Below, in pieces: positions 7,132 through 16,001 of a DNA stretch of 64,000 nucleotides; the first letter of the stretch is position 1, and every line of letters begins with the position of its first letter. A program made the translations under genes and the position numbers. Origin of the DNA: Catenulispora sp. MAP5-51 (GTDB lineage: Bacteria > Actinomycetota > Actinomycetes > Streptomycetales > Catenulisporaceae); NCBI RefSeq assembly GCF_041261205.1, contig NZ_JBGCCH010000017.1, positions 124,001 to 188,000 of the forward strand, read 5' to 3'. A model generated the notes under the pieces. The model was given only the letters and a program-made list of their open reading frames with translations. It searched no databases and was not told the origin of the DNA.

Positions 7132-9060
7132 ATGTCTTCCAAGCCCCAGGGCACCTTCCGCAGAACCCTCCGCTCCGGCGCGGTCATCACCGCCGCCGTC
7201 GCGGTGCTCGGCGCCGGAGCCGACGCCGCCTTCTCGATCGCGGCCCCGGCCGCCACCGCCGCCGCCACCGCCGCCGACGCCTCGACGCTGACCCAGACCA
7301 CCTCCGGCGCCGTCCAGCAGGGCGCCCCGGTCACCTTCGCCTACAGCGTCCCGGCCGGGAGCGTGAACGCGAAGAACTGGATCGGCATCTACAAGCCGAC
7401 CGACACGCCGGGCACTCAGGGCTCGACGAGCTGGCAGTACGTCACGGCCGCCGCCGGCACGGCCACCTTCGACACCCACGCGCTGGCCGCCGGGGACTGG
7501 AAGGTCTACCTGTTCTACAACGACGGCTACACCGTCCTGGCCGGCCCGATCACCCTCACCGTGACGCCCGCCGCGCCCCCGGTGGTGGTCCCGCCGCAGC
7601 CGGACACCGGCACCGGCCCGAACCTGATCGTCAACGGCGGCGCCGAGCAGGGCGAGGGCACGCTGGACGGCGTCGACACCAACACCGTCCCCGGCTGGAA
7701 GGTCGACGGCCTTCTGAACTCCGTCGCCTACGGCGCCACCGGCGGCGAGGGCGTCGCCGACTTCGCGAAGCTGACCACGCCCGGGCCGGTGGACCGCGGG
7801 CAGAACTTCTTCGCCGGCGGGGGCGGCGGCGTCAGCACCGGGACCCAGACCGCGGACGTCAAGGCCGCGGCGAAGCAGATCGACACGGGCAAGGTCACCT
7901 ACAACCTGACCGCGTGGCTCGGCGGCTCCGGCACTGTCGCCGACACCGCCGGCGTGGTCAGCACCTTCCTGGACGCGCACGGCAAGACCCTGGGCACCGC
8001 CACGCTCGCCCCGGTCACCCCGGCGATGCGGAACAACACCACGAGCCTGATCCCCGAGCAGTCCCTCGGCAAGATCCCGGCAGGGACCCGCTCGGTCCGC
8101 ACCGTGCTGACCGTCACCGGCAACCAGCCCACCGACCGCACCGGCCACGGCCTGGGCTTCGCCGACGACCTCTCGCTGCGCATCTCGGCCCCGATCGCGG
8201 CCCCGGCCGCGCCCAAGCCGCCGACCGTGAAGGTCCCCGGCTACGACCACGTGTTCGTGGTGATGATGGAGAACCAGGACTACAAGGGCATCGTCGGCAA
8301 CACCGCGCAGGCTCCCTACCTCAACAGCCTGCTTCCCAAGGGTGCGAACCTCACCGACGCCCTCGGCGAGACCCACCCCTCGGACCCGAACTACGTCGCC
8401 CTGGCCGGCGGCAGCCTGTTCGGCGTCACCGACAACACGCCGTTCACCAGCACCGTCAACGCCCAGCACGTCGGCGACCTCGTCGACAACGCCGGCGGCA
8501 GCTGGCGCGGCTACATGGAGAACGCCGCGCAGCCCTGCGACACCACGGCCCACGGCGCTTACACCATCGACGACCTGCCGTTCTACTTCTTCAACGACAT
8601 CAAGAACAACCCGGTCAACTGCGCGGCCCACCTGCTGCCGCTCACCCAGATGACCACCGACCTGAAGTCGACCGCGACCACCCCGACCTTCGCCTGGCTC
8701 AGCGCCGACGACTGCGACGACATGGAAGGCTGCGGCGTGAAGGCCGGCGACACCTGGCTCGCCAACACTCTGCCGACCCTCTTCAACTCGCCCGCGTGGA
8801 AGACCCAGCGCTCCCTGCTGATCATCACCTGGGACGAGGACGCCGCCGACGGCCAGAAGAACCTGCAGAACATCCCCACGCTGGTGCTGGGATCGCAGGG
8901 CACGGTGAAGGCCGGCTCGACCGACGCCGGCCGGTACACGCACTACAGCGTCCTGCGCACCATCGAGGCGGCGCTCGACCTGCCCAGCCTGACGAAGAAC
9001 GACCTGTACGCCCCGGCCATCGAGGGCATCTGGAACCGCCAGGACCACGACGACCAGTAG
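7132..9060 (+). CDS. Secreted phosphoesterase-family protein (acid phosphatase/phospholipase C-like)
   Basis: This 642-residue exported protein has a signal peptide followed by an Ala-rich stretch in its first ~50 residues. Next comes a beta domain around residues 55-145 (NWIGIYKP ... WKVYLFYNDGY) like the N-terminal domain of some actinobacterial phosphoesterases. A carbohydrate-binding-like jelly-roll follows (NLIVNGGAEQGEG ... VPGWKV). The C-terminal catalytic domain starts near residue 365 with YDHVFVVMMENQDY and carries the METAL-type residues of PF04185 (MEN, TWDED near 565, THYS near 605). It probably cleaves phosphate monoesters or phospholipids outside the cell. The exact substrate cannot be read. 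It is preceded by a GntR-like operator and followed by a strong hairpin. Confidence 0.85.
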   Translation: MSSKPQGTFRRTLRSGAVITAAVAVLGAGADAAFSIAAPAATAAATAADASTLTQTTSGAVQQGAPVTFAYSVPAGSVNAKNWIGIYKPTDTPGTQGSTSWQYVTAAAGTATFDTHALAAGDWKVYLFYNDGYTVLAGPITLTVTPAAPPVVVPPQPDTGTGPNLIVNGGAEQGEGTLDGVDTNTVPGWKVDGLLNSVAYGATGGEGVADFAKLTTPGPVDRGQNFFAGGGGGVSTGTQTADVKAAAKQIDTGKVTYNLTAWLGGSGTVADTAGVVSTFLDAHGKTLGTATLAPVTPAMRNNTTSLIPEQSLGKIPAGTRSVRTVLTVTGNQPTDRTGHGLGFADDLSLRISAPIAAPAAPKPPTVKVPGYDHVFVVMMENQDYKGIVGNTAQAPYLNSLLPKGANLTDALGETHPSDPNYVALAGGSLFGVTDNTPFTSTVNAQHVGDLVDNAGGSWRGYMENAAQPCDTTAHGAYTIDDLPFYFFNDIKNNPVNCAAHLLPLTQMTTDLKSTATTPTFAWLSADDCDDMEGCGVKAGDTWLANTLPTLFNSPAWKTQRSLLIITWDEDAADGQKNLQNIPTLVLGSQGTVKAGSTDAGRYTHYSVLRTIEAALDLPSLTKNDLYAPAIEGIWNRQDHDDQ

Positions 9061-9082
9061 TCCCTTCAGAGCTCTGATCCGT

Positions 9083-9118
9083 GTCAGGCACCGGCGATAG
9101 TCTTCGCCGGTGCCTGAC
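9083..9118 (+). terminator. Perfect 15-bp stem-loop overlapping the next gene's start
   Basis: GTCAGGCACCGGCGA at 9083-9097 pairs perfectly with TCGCCGGTGCCTGAC at 9104-9118 around a six-base loop. It begins 22 bp after the phosphoesterase stop, where a terminator would be expected, but it has no T-tract. Its right arm contains the GTG proposed as the next gene's start. It may be a terminator, a translational block, or both. Confidence 0.6.
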
Positions 9119-11968
9119 GAACTCACCGAAGACGAGCGCCTCGAAGCCTTCATAGCCGAGCTCACCGCCGACCCCCGCCGGGCCAAGGCAGTCGCGGCGC
9201 GGTGGGCGAAACCGATGCCGGCGAACGAGGCCGTCGCCTTCCTGGAGCAGGCGTGCCGGACCCTGGCCGCCGGCAACGATACCGAGGCGGCCGCGGTCTG
9301 CTTCAGCCACATCGGCGTCCTGGATCCCGCGGCCGACGAGGCCGGACTCGGCCGGCTGCACGCGCGCTTCCTGGACTTCGCGCCGCTGGCCGCGATCGCG
9401 CCGAAGGACTACCGCGCGTATGCCAAAACCCTGACAGCCAAGACGGACCCCGCCACGGCCCACACTCGCTTCCGCGAAGTGGTCTGCGCGGCGTTCGACG
9501 CCGGCCTGGTCCCGTACGCCGCGGTCTTCCCCGACCTGCGCTCACTCGCGCGCGGCGCGGGGATCAAGAAGGCGATCGAGGAGGTGTTCCTCGCAGAGCG
9601 CATGCTCCGCACCGGCGCCATGGCCGCCGCTTCGTTGAAGGTCTGGCAGGGGGCGGTTCCAGCGCTGGAGCGCCTGGTGGCCGGCGATGAGGACCTCCTG
9701 AGGCTGTTGGTCCAGAACGAGCCCCGGGACGGATCAGACACCCCGGAGGTCGCCGCGCAGATCCGCCACCTGTGGTTCGGGCTCCTGGCCGAGGCCGGGG
9801 CCGGCCGGATGCTGGACGCCGCGTGGTTCGCCGGCCCCGGGGCGATGTGCCAGATGGGATACCTGTTCCAATTGGTGGACCAGTCCGACGTGCCGGGATG
9901 GGAGCCGGCGGACGGCTCGGTCCCGGACGACGGCCCGCAGTTCTCCTTGGCCCGCGAGTTCGCGCCCGGCGATCCGGGAGAGGAGCGCTACAACTGGCCG
10001 CACTGGGCCGGTTCGAGCTCGGCGATGCAGACGTTCGCCGAACAACTCCGAGGTGTCGACCCCGAGACGTGGGCCTGGCACGCCGAGCAGATGAGCGGCT
10101 TCGTTGCCAGGTTCGGCTACTTCATGAACGTCGACTACGAGAAGTATCTGGCGGACGTCTGGGGCGCCGGCAAGGCGATGCGCGCCCTGCTGTGCGAGCA
10201 GGTGGACAAGTGGGTCGCCGACGCAGCCTCGACCGGGCTGCACGCCCTGGACGCGGCGTTGCTGCGGCTGTCGCGGCTCGCCGACGGCGGCTATCAGGGC
10301 CTTGATCCCAGTCTCGCCGCGAGGATCTCGGTCACCGATCCCTCCATCGCGCTCATGACGACACTGCGCAACGGACTGCCGGCCGAACTGGCCCTGCCCG
10401 GGCCGTTGGGCGACCCGAAGAACCAGCTGTTCTCCACGATGCGCGTGGCCCTGGACGGCACGCGGCTGACCCTGACCAGCGGCTGGGGAGCCCACGTCTT
10501 CGAGCCCTGGCAGCAGCAGGTCAACATCCCGGCGACCATCCTGCCGAACGAGGCCTCGGTCACGCTGTGGCACGACGGGACCGGGCTGCGCGTGGCCCGG
10601 CGCGTGGGCAAGCGGCGGCACAGCTTCGTCCTCAGCGGCCGTGACCGCGATTCGCGTCTCACCCTGGACCAGAATCCGGTATGGCCGCAGGCTCCGACCG
10701 AGGCGCAGGTCTTCTTCCCTGGAGCGCGCGAGGCGACGCGGGTGTCCAGCGGCGACGGTTTCGCGTACGTCCACGCGCCCGAGGGCACGGCCGCGATCCG
10801 AATCCCGTTCGGCGGACTGCAGAACCCCAGGGGCAAATCCCGGCTCGTCGCCCCGCCGGCATGGTGGCAGTACCTGGAGGCCGTGGACGTGATCGGCTCC
10901 AAGGCGCTGCGCGCGGTCGATGAGACCCAGGCGCGCAGGCTGCTCGCCGCGGGCCACCACGGCCCGGCGACCGCTGCCCAAGCGGTGTCCGAGGTCCTGC
11001 CCGACGTGACCGACCCGCACTTGCGCGACGCGGTGGCCGACGCGGCCGTCACCGCCGCGAACTGCGTGGTCAACGCCACGCATCTGCGCCGGCGGCTGGG
11101 ACTGCCGCAGCCGGAGTCACTGCCGGAGTTCCTGGACTGCCGCCCCGATCTTCCCTTCTACGCCAGCAGCCGGACGGTTGCGGGCAGCCGGCTGCTGGAC
11201 GCCGTAGTGCGCGCGGCGGCCGAGGCGGAGCCCGCACCGGATGGAGCGCTGCGTCTGGTGCGGACCATCGAGGTACCGACAGGCGGGGTCGGCTTTTGGT
11301 ACGAGGGCAACCTGGTCGGCGGGGCCGCTCTGCGTCTGGCCTGTCCGTGGTCGCCGGCCGTCGAGCGGGCCCGACGGCTGGAAACGTTGCAGGCCATGGC
11401 GAACACGCCGCAGGCCGACGGGACGCGGCGGTGGCGGTACCGAGACCTCGACCTCGAACGCGGCTTCGACGGCAAGCTCGCCGGACAGCTCTGGAGGACG
11501 CCGACAAGTGTCCTGGCCGTGGTGAACAACGGGCAGAGCAAGAAGGTCCTGATGCTGGAGTACGCGCCGGACGGCGTCTTCGATCCCCGTTACCCGGACA
11601 CCTGGACCGCTGCCAAGGAGTACATCCGCAGGCCCGGCTGGGGCAGTCCCGACCAGATCGCGGCGTTCCTCCGGCTGCTGGACCAGGCGGGTAAGAACCC
11701 TGTCTCCTTCAGCGCCGCGCAAGCGACCGAGCTGGCGGAGAAGGCCGACATCAGCGTGGGGGACGCGGCGCGCGCCTGCTTCGGCGAGACCACCGACAAC
11801 CAGCCGAAGGACCTGCGCGCGCTGTACGGCACCCGCGATCTGAGCTACCGCCAGATCGACGGGCTCAGGGAGCAGCTCATGCCCGAGGACCCGGCCGACC
11901 TGTGGCGCACCGGGCTCACCGTCGAGAAGGCGGCCGCTTGGTGGAACGCCACGCGGCCCGACTGGTGA
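9110..11968 (+). CDS. Large protein of unknown function, 952 aa
   Basis: I do not recognise a named domain with confidence. The protein is soluble, with no signal peptide or membrane helix. Its N-terminal ~250 residues are Ala/Leu-rich helical repeats (LEAFIAEL, AVAARWA, AFLEQACRTL). A Trp- and Gly-rich middle contains WGAHVFEPWQQQ and VGFWYEGN, followed by a second helical section ending in DLWRTGLTVEKAAAWWNATRPDW. The overall style resembles large actinobacterial proteins often labelled simply as DNA-binding or hypothetical. The GTG start is chosen because the following PDELTEDERLEAF reads as a normal N-terminus, but it sits inside a hairpin. ATG 9215 is a possible alternative. Confidence 0.75.
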   Translation: MPDELTEDERLEAFIAELTADPRRAKAVAARWAKPMPANEAVAFLEQACRTLAAGNDTEAAAVCFSHIGVLDPAADEAGLGRLHARFLDFAPLAAIAPKDYRAYAKTLTAKTDPATAHTRFREVVCAAFDAGLVPYAAVFPDLRSLARGAGIKKAIEEVFLAERMLRTGAMAAASLKVWQGAVPALERLVAGDEDLLRLLVQNEPRDGSDTPEVAAQIRHLWFGLLAEAGAGRMLDAAWFAGPGAMCQMGYLFQLVDQSDVPGWEPADGSVPDDGPQFSLAREFAPGDPGEERYNWPHWAGSSSAMQTFAEQLRGVDPETWAWHAEQMSGFVARFGYFMNVDYEKYLADVWGAGKAMRALLCEQVDKWVADAASTGLHALDAALLRLSRLADGGYQGLDPSLAARISVTDPSIALMTTLRNGLPAELALPGPLGDPKNQLFSTMRVALDGTRLTLTSGWGAHVFEPWQQQVNIPATILPNEASVTLWHDGTGLRVARRVGKRRHSFVLSGRDRDSRLTLDQNPVWPQAPTEAQVFFPGAREATRVSSGDGFAYVHAPEGTAAIRIPFGGLQNPRGKSRLVAPPAWWQYLEAVDVIGSKALRAVDETQARRLLAAGHHGPATAAQAVSEVLPDVTDPHLRDAVADAAVTAANCVVNATHLRRRLGLPQPESLPEFLDCRPDLPFYASSRTVAGSRLLDAVVRAAAEAEPAPDGALRLVRTIEVPTGGVGFWYEGNLVGGAALRLACPWSPAVERARRLETLQAMANTPQADGTRRWRYRDLDLERGFDGKLAGQLWRTPTSVLAVVNNGQSKKVLMLEYAPDGVFDPRYPDTWTAAKEYIRRPGWGSPDQIAAFLRLLDQAGKNPVSFSAAQATELAEKADISVGDAARACFGETTDNQPKDLRALYGTRDLSYRQIDGLREQLMPEDPADLWRTGLTVEKAAAWWNATRPDW

Positions 11969-11998
11969 CCGGGCCCGTCCCGGGGTGATCATCGAGTC

Positions 11999-12655
11999 AT
12001 GGAATACCTCGTCACGATGACCACCCGTGTGCCGGACGGGACGCCGCCGCAGGAGGTGGACGCGGTGCGGGCCCGCGAGGCCGAGCACACGCGCGACCTC
12101 GCGGCCCGGGGACGCGTACTGAGGCTGTGGCGCCCGCCGCTGGCACCGGGGGAGTGGCGCACGATCGGGCTGTTCACCGCCGACGACGCGGAGGATCTGG
12201 AGCGGACGCTGGCCTCGATGCCGCTGCGGGTCTGGCGCACCGACGAGCCGGTGGCGCTCGGCGTGCACGGCAACGATCCGGGACCCGGCGCCGTGGCTCC
12301 GGCGACCGGCGATGACGAGTACCTGGTGACGTTCACCGTGCGCGTGCCCGACGGCGCCGACGCGCAGGCCGTCGAACAGATGAACGCGGACGAGGCCAGG
12401 CGCGCGCGGGAGCTGGCGCAGCAGGGGAACCTCATCCGCTTGTGGACGCTACCGGTTCCGGGACAGAACCTCGGGCTGTGGCAGGCCCCTGACGCCGCCT
12501 CGATGGAGGATGTGCTGCGGTCGCTACCGATGACGGCGGGCGGCTGGCTCGGTGTCGAGACCGTGCCGCTTACGCGGCATCCGAGCGATCCGGGCGGTCC
12601 GGGAGGTCCGGGAGGTCCGGGAGGTCCCGGCGATCGATCCGGTTCTGCCACCTGA
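11999..12655 (+). CDS. Tandem muconolactone isomerase-like (MIase) domain protein
   Basis: This 218-residue protein has two copies of a small ferredoxin-like domain, residues ~1-90 and ~104-195. Each starts with EYLVT(M/F)T(T/V)RVPDG, continues with a helix rich in Arg/Ala/Glu and has an R-L-W strand. This matches muconolactone delta-isomerase-like proteins, usually single-domain in catabolic pathways. No partner pathway genes are adjacent, so substrate and catalysis are unknown. The last ~20 residues are a GGP repeat tail. That DNA also reads as the C-terminus of a decayed convergent gene, so the native stop may have been lost. Confidence 0.75.
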   Translation: MEYLVTMTTRVPDGTPPQEVDAVRAREAEHTRDLAARGRVLRLWRPPLAPGEWRTIGLFTADDAEDLERTLASMPLRVWRTDEPVALGVHGNDPGPGAVAPATGDDEYLVTFTVRVPDGADAQAVEQMNADEARRARELAQQGNLIRLWTLPVPGQNLGLWQAPDAASMEDVLRSLPMTAGGWLGVETVPLTRHPSDPGGPGGPGGPGGPGDRSGSAT

Positions 12656-13202
12656 TCGTGAAGAACGTGAGCGCCACCAACAGCCACGGGAGCTCGCCCA
12701 GCGCCCCGAACTGGCTGTCGGTGAAGGTGAAGATCTCGGTCACCAGCAGGTCGAGCAGGACCGCCGTGCGCGCCGGCGTCGGTGCCGTGCGGCTCGCCGG
12801 TCGCCGCCTGGACGGTGAACACGATCGCCACGACGAGGTGCGAGAGCACCAGCAGGGCGAAGACCGCCTGTTCGGCGAACGGCAGGTACGCGCCGCGTTC
12901 GGCAAGCCGGCGCACGAGCTCGCCCAGGCGGACCAGACGCCCCGGGGCGCGTTCCGGGGCCAGGGCCAGCAGATGGCGGACGGCGTCGCGGTCGGCATCG
13001 GGACAACCGTCGAGCAGCCACCCGGTCGGCCGGCTGCCCGACCGCCGCCGTCGCCGTCGCGGTGTCGCGGCCCAGGAAGGAGGCCGTCACCAGCAACGCG
13101 GCGAAGACCAAGTAGATGATCGAGGCGGCCGGACGGTAGAAGTAGTCGTTGGTGGTGGTCAGGTACTCGCCGACCTCGTTGTGATGGCCATCATCCGGTC
13201 AT
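12570..13202 (-). pseudogene. Frameshifted membrane protein, remnants in three reading frames
   Basis: Reading leftward, coherent protein-like sequence continues across frames. The first piece is NEVGEYLTTTNDYFYRPA followed by a helix ending ASFLGRD (about 13190-13030). The second is WLLDGCPDADRDAVRHLL to QAVFALLVLSHLVVAIVFTV (about 13028-12780). The third is AVLLDLLVTEIFTFTDSQFG to LLVALTFFTIRWQN (about 12785-12570). The best start codon, ATG 13202, is in yet another frame from the first piece. The whole would be a membrane protein of roughly 200 residues with three helices. At least two indels separate the pieces. Either the gene is decayed or the assembly has local indel errors. The family is not recognised. 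Confidence 0.7.
12589..12640 (+). repeat. GGTCCGGGA-type 9-bp tandem repeat at convergent gene ends
   Basis: Near-identical 9-bp units (GGTCCGGGA) repeat about five times. On the plus strand they encode the GGP tail of the MIase-like protein. On the minus strand they encode a DLP repeat at the end of the membrane-protein remnant. Slippage here would change both C-termini. Confidence 0.7.
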
Positions 13203-13332
13203 GGTCACCGCTCGAGGGTAGCGGACACCCCCGCGCCACCGTCCCGCAAGCGACCTGTTCACCGAAGCCACCGACCTGTCGCGATATCGTGTCCGGACAT
13301 CGACCCTGGTAAACGATCATGGAGGCGGGGCA

Positions 13333-13554
13333 ATGGGACAGCACGGCAAGGCGCCCGAAGACGTGGAAAAGCTCTTCCAGACCTTCGACCTGGACGGCGA
13401 CGGCCGGATCACCGCCGAGGAGCTGAAGGCGGCCCTGGCCGAACTCGGCGAGGACGTCACCGTCGAGGACGCCGCCGAGCGCATCGGCACCGGCGACACC
13501 GACCACGACGGCACGATCAGCCTGGACGAGTTCCGGGCCTTGATGGCGGGCTGA
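13333..13554 (+). CDS. Small EF-hand calcium-binding protein
   Basis: This 73-residue acidic protein is made almost entirely of two EF-hands. The loops are DLDGDGRITAEE near residues 19-30 and DTDHDGTISLDE near 55-66, with Asp/Asp/Asp or Asn and Glu at the calcium-coordinating positions. It resembles the small calmodulin-like CabC/CabD/calsensin proteins of actinomycetes, which bind or buffer calcium. The start ATG has a strong GGAGGCGGGG sequence just upstream. It is monocistronic and followed by a powerful stem-loop terminator. Whether it is a buffer or a sensor cannot be decided. Confidence 0.9.
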   Translation: MGQHGKAPEDVEKLFQTFDLDGDGRITAEELKAALAELGEDVTVEDAAERIGTGDTDHDGTISLDEFRALMAG

Positions 13555-13589
13555 GGCACCACCTCGAACGGCTCGCTTTAGTACGTAAA

Positions 13590-13640
13590 CCGGCGGCGTG
13601 CCCGCGCGGCGCTTCAGGCGTCGCGCGGGCACGCCGCCGG
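13590..13640. terminator. Bidirectional terminator, 19-bp perfect stem
   Basis: CCGGCGGCGTGCCCGCGCG at 13590-13608 is perfectly complementary to 13622-13640, and the stem can extend by four more pairs including one G-T. It lies between the convergent EF-hand and DUF4082 genes, so it can serve both. Confidence 0.85.
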
Positions 13641-13651
13641 AGTTTCGGGCA

Positions 13652-15115
13652 TCACGATGCGGTGAAAACCACATCCACCCAATAGTTGGTCCCGTCGCCC
13701 GAATCGCCCGGGAACGTCGGCGAACTCCCGTACCCGTACGTCCCGTTCCCCTGGCTGCTCGTACTGGCCAGCGCGGTCAGCGGGTAGCTCTGGCGCGGGT
13801 AGCTGAAGTACCCGGTCGTGTAGGCGTACTTCCCAGCCGGCGCGTGATACGACGCCACGTACACGACCCCGGCGGTTACAGCCACCGGCGTGCTGAACGT
13901 CATGGTCTGCCACCCGTCGGCGGTCTCGTTGCTGAACGTGCCGGTCGCCAAGCTGGTCTCGGTGCTGCTGTTCCACAGCGTTCCGGTGTGGACCCCGGTG
14001 TTCGTAGCGCCCTTGTAGAACCGGATCCCGGTCACCGTTCCGTTGACCGCCGGTGTGAAGCGCATCCCCAGCTCCACGGAGTTGGGATCGTTCGAGTCCG
14101 GGACCTCCGGTGTCGTACCGGAGCCGGAGCCAGAGCCGCTATCGAACAGCGAACAAGGGCACGTATAAGCCGGCGCCGTACTGTCGGTGGTGAACTTCCA
14201 CGTAGCCGGATCGTCCATAGCGTTGCCCCACGCATCCGACGCTTGAACCGAAGCGGTGAACACTGTGCGCGACGGCAACTGCGTTCCCGGCGTGAACGTC
14301 GCCGCCGTGCCATCCGCGTTATAGCTCACAGCGCCAGGCACCTGGGCGCCGGAAGCATCGGTGAGGCTGAACCGCATAGTGCTCGGATCCACCGGCGCCG
14401 AGAACGTCGCGTTGACCGACGCCGTGGCGGTGACGCCGCTCGCGCCGCCGGCAGGCGTCGTGCTCTTTACCGTCGGCGCCGAGGTGGGCACGCCGGCGTT
14501 GTCGTAGACCACGTCCACCCAGTAGTTGGCGTCGTTGTGGCTCAGGTTGGGGAAAGCCGAGGCGCCGTCATACGTGTAGACGCCGTTCCCGCCACTCGCC
14601 CCGTCCGCCGGAGCCGTGATCGGCGCCTGCCCCGCAGGCCCGTTGAGGAAGTAGCCGACGTCATAGGAGTAATGACCGCCGGGCGCGTAGTACGACGCAA
14701 CATACGTGGCGCCCTCCCTGACCGGCACCGGATCGGCGAACATCAGCGTCTGCCACCCACTGGCGGTCTCATTCACGAAGGTGCCGGTGGCCAGCAGCTT
14801 CCCATCAGAAGTCCACAGCGACCCGGTATGCACCCCGCCGTTGGTGCTCGCCTTGTAGAACCGCACCCCGTCGATCCGCCCGTTGTCCGACGGAGTCACC
14901 TTCACTCCGACCACCACGCTGTACGGATCACCCGAATCAGCGGTTCCAGGCGTGGAGGACGAAGGGAAAACCGAACAAGGACACTGGTCCGCCCGCGCCG
15001 GTGCGCCGGCGCCGACCTGCCCGCCGACGGCCAGCGCGGCCGCGAGGGCGGCGACGCCGGCGCGGGCGCGCAAGCGCGAGCCCAAGCCCCGGCGCGATGT
15101 GGATGCAGCCATCAC
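13652..15115 (-). CDS. Secreted DUF4082 / Ig-like / DUF4082 protein
   Basis: This 487-residue exported protein has an Arg-rich signal peptide ending near APARA (residue ~42). Two DUF4082 domains lie at about 46-205 and 320-487. Each begins with a CPC-S-(V/L)-F motif and contains GVRFYK or GIRFYK, NGGVHTG or NTGVHTG, a TASGWQT or TADGWQT segment and a terminal NYWVDVV. An SbsA-type Ig-like domain sits between them (PTVKSTTPAGGASGV ... WKFTTD). DUF4082 is commonly attached to secreted or surface proteins, some with glycan-related domains; no catalytic domain is present here. It probably acts as an extracellular binding protein. The internal duplication is clear. Confidence 0.88.
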   Translation of the reverse strand: MMAASTSRRGLGSRLRARAGVAALAAALAVGGQVGAGAPARADQCPCSVFPSSSTPGTADSGDPYSVVVGVKVTPSDNGRIDGVRFYKASTNGGVHTGSLWTSDGKLLATGTFVNETASGWQTLMFADPVPVREGATYVASYYAPGGHYSYDVGYFLNGPAGQAPITAPADGASGGNGVYTYDGASAFPNLSHNDANYWVDVVYDNAGVPTSAPTVKSTTPAGGASGVTATASVNATFSAPVDPSTMRFSLTDASGAQVPGAVSYNADGTAATFTPGTQLPSRTVFTASVQASDAWGNAMDDPATWKFTTDSTAPAYTCPCSLFDSGSGSGSGTTPEVPDSNDPNSVELGMRFTPAVNGTVTGIRFYKGATNTGVHTGTLWNSSTETSLATGTFSNETADGWQTMTFSTPVAVTAGVVYVASYHAPAGKYAYTTGYFSYPRQSYPLTALASTSSQGNGTYGYGSSPTFPGDSGDGTNYWVDVVFTAS

Positions 15116-15345
15116 AGACCCCCTGGAGGACGCGCCCGGAACCGGCGCCTTGCGGGGCCGGACATGCGAGCACAGTAGGGGATGGCGGGGCGGTATGTAA
15201 GAGTTCTGATGTTGTCTGCTGCGAGGGCGGTCTGAGGCGGTCTGGGGTATTCCTCGGCGAGCCGGCGCCGGCCGCGGTCGGCGCGGTCCGCATCTGGTTG
15301 ATTTCGCAACCTTCGGATATACCGGATGCCGGAGAGGAGCAGCAC

Positions 15346-16001
15346 ATGATCACCTCCGAACAAGTACGTACCGTGATCGACCGCGCGGTCTGGGACAGCC
15401 AGGGCCGGAATGGGACAGCGTGAAGACCGGCCTGTTCGGCACCAGCGAGTCCTTCGTGTCGATCCGCGAGGCCTCGATGGTCGACGACCGCCTCGAGGTG
15501 CCCTACGCCAAGGACATGGTGAAGAACGCGCCCAACGTCGACGTCGACGCGGGCGGCCACGGCATCGACTGGGATGCCGCCTGGCAGCAGGCGCAGGTCG
15601 GCAGGGACGGGAAGATGGGGCGCGCCGACGGCGACGGTGCCGCTGGGGCTGCCGGTATGGCCGGTGGCGCTGCCATGGGTGCCGCGGCCGGCAAGACCTC
15701 CGGCACCACCACAGGCACAGGTACCGCGCCCAACACCAGCAAGGCAGCGGCCGACGCCCGAGCCCGAACTGACGGCGAAGCCATGATCCGCTCCGAGGAG
15801 CGGATGCACGTCACCACCGAACGCCAGCAGGCAGGCCACGCGCGCCTGCGCAAGTACGTGGTCACCGAGCAGCAGGAACAGACCGTCCCGGTCCGGCATG
15901 AGGAGGTCCGTGTCGAGCGCGAACCGATCACCGACGCCGACCGACAAGGAGGCAAAGCGCTAAGTAAAGGAGCTGAGGAACGGCGCAGCAGGGTTCGCTG
16001 A
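15346..16001 (+). pseudogene. Deleted PRC-barrel/DUF2382 stress-protein gene
   Basis: ATG 15346 opens a typical PRC-barrel N-terminus, MITSEQVRTVIDRAVWDSQG, then runs into a stop near 15420. Family sequence resumes in another frame as PEWDSVKTGLFGTSESFVS. The beta strands normally found between (an IGKVGQVYLDD-like stretch) are missing, so an internal deletion shifted the frame. The C-terminal DUF2382 part (EERMHVTTERQQAGHARLRK ... EEVRVEREPITDADR) also stops early, without the usual repeated YsnF half. A shorter product could start at GTG 15420. TGGGACAGC repeats at 15391-15399 and 15411-15419 flank the lesion. Intact relatives are general-stress proteins. Confidence 0.75.

Noticed and set aside
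7072-9312. 746-residue antisense frame over the phosphoesterase
   Set aside because: Low-complexity Val/Arg/Gly composition with no motif, opposite a protein with clear domains and a signal peptide.
15296-15325. Possible SigB-type promoter upstream of the PRC/DUF2382 remnant
   Set aside because: GTTG and GGATAT words are only partly similar to the consensus and spacing is uncertain.
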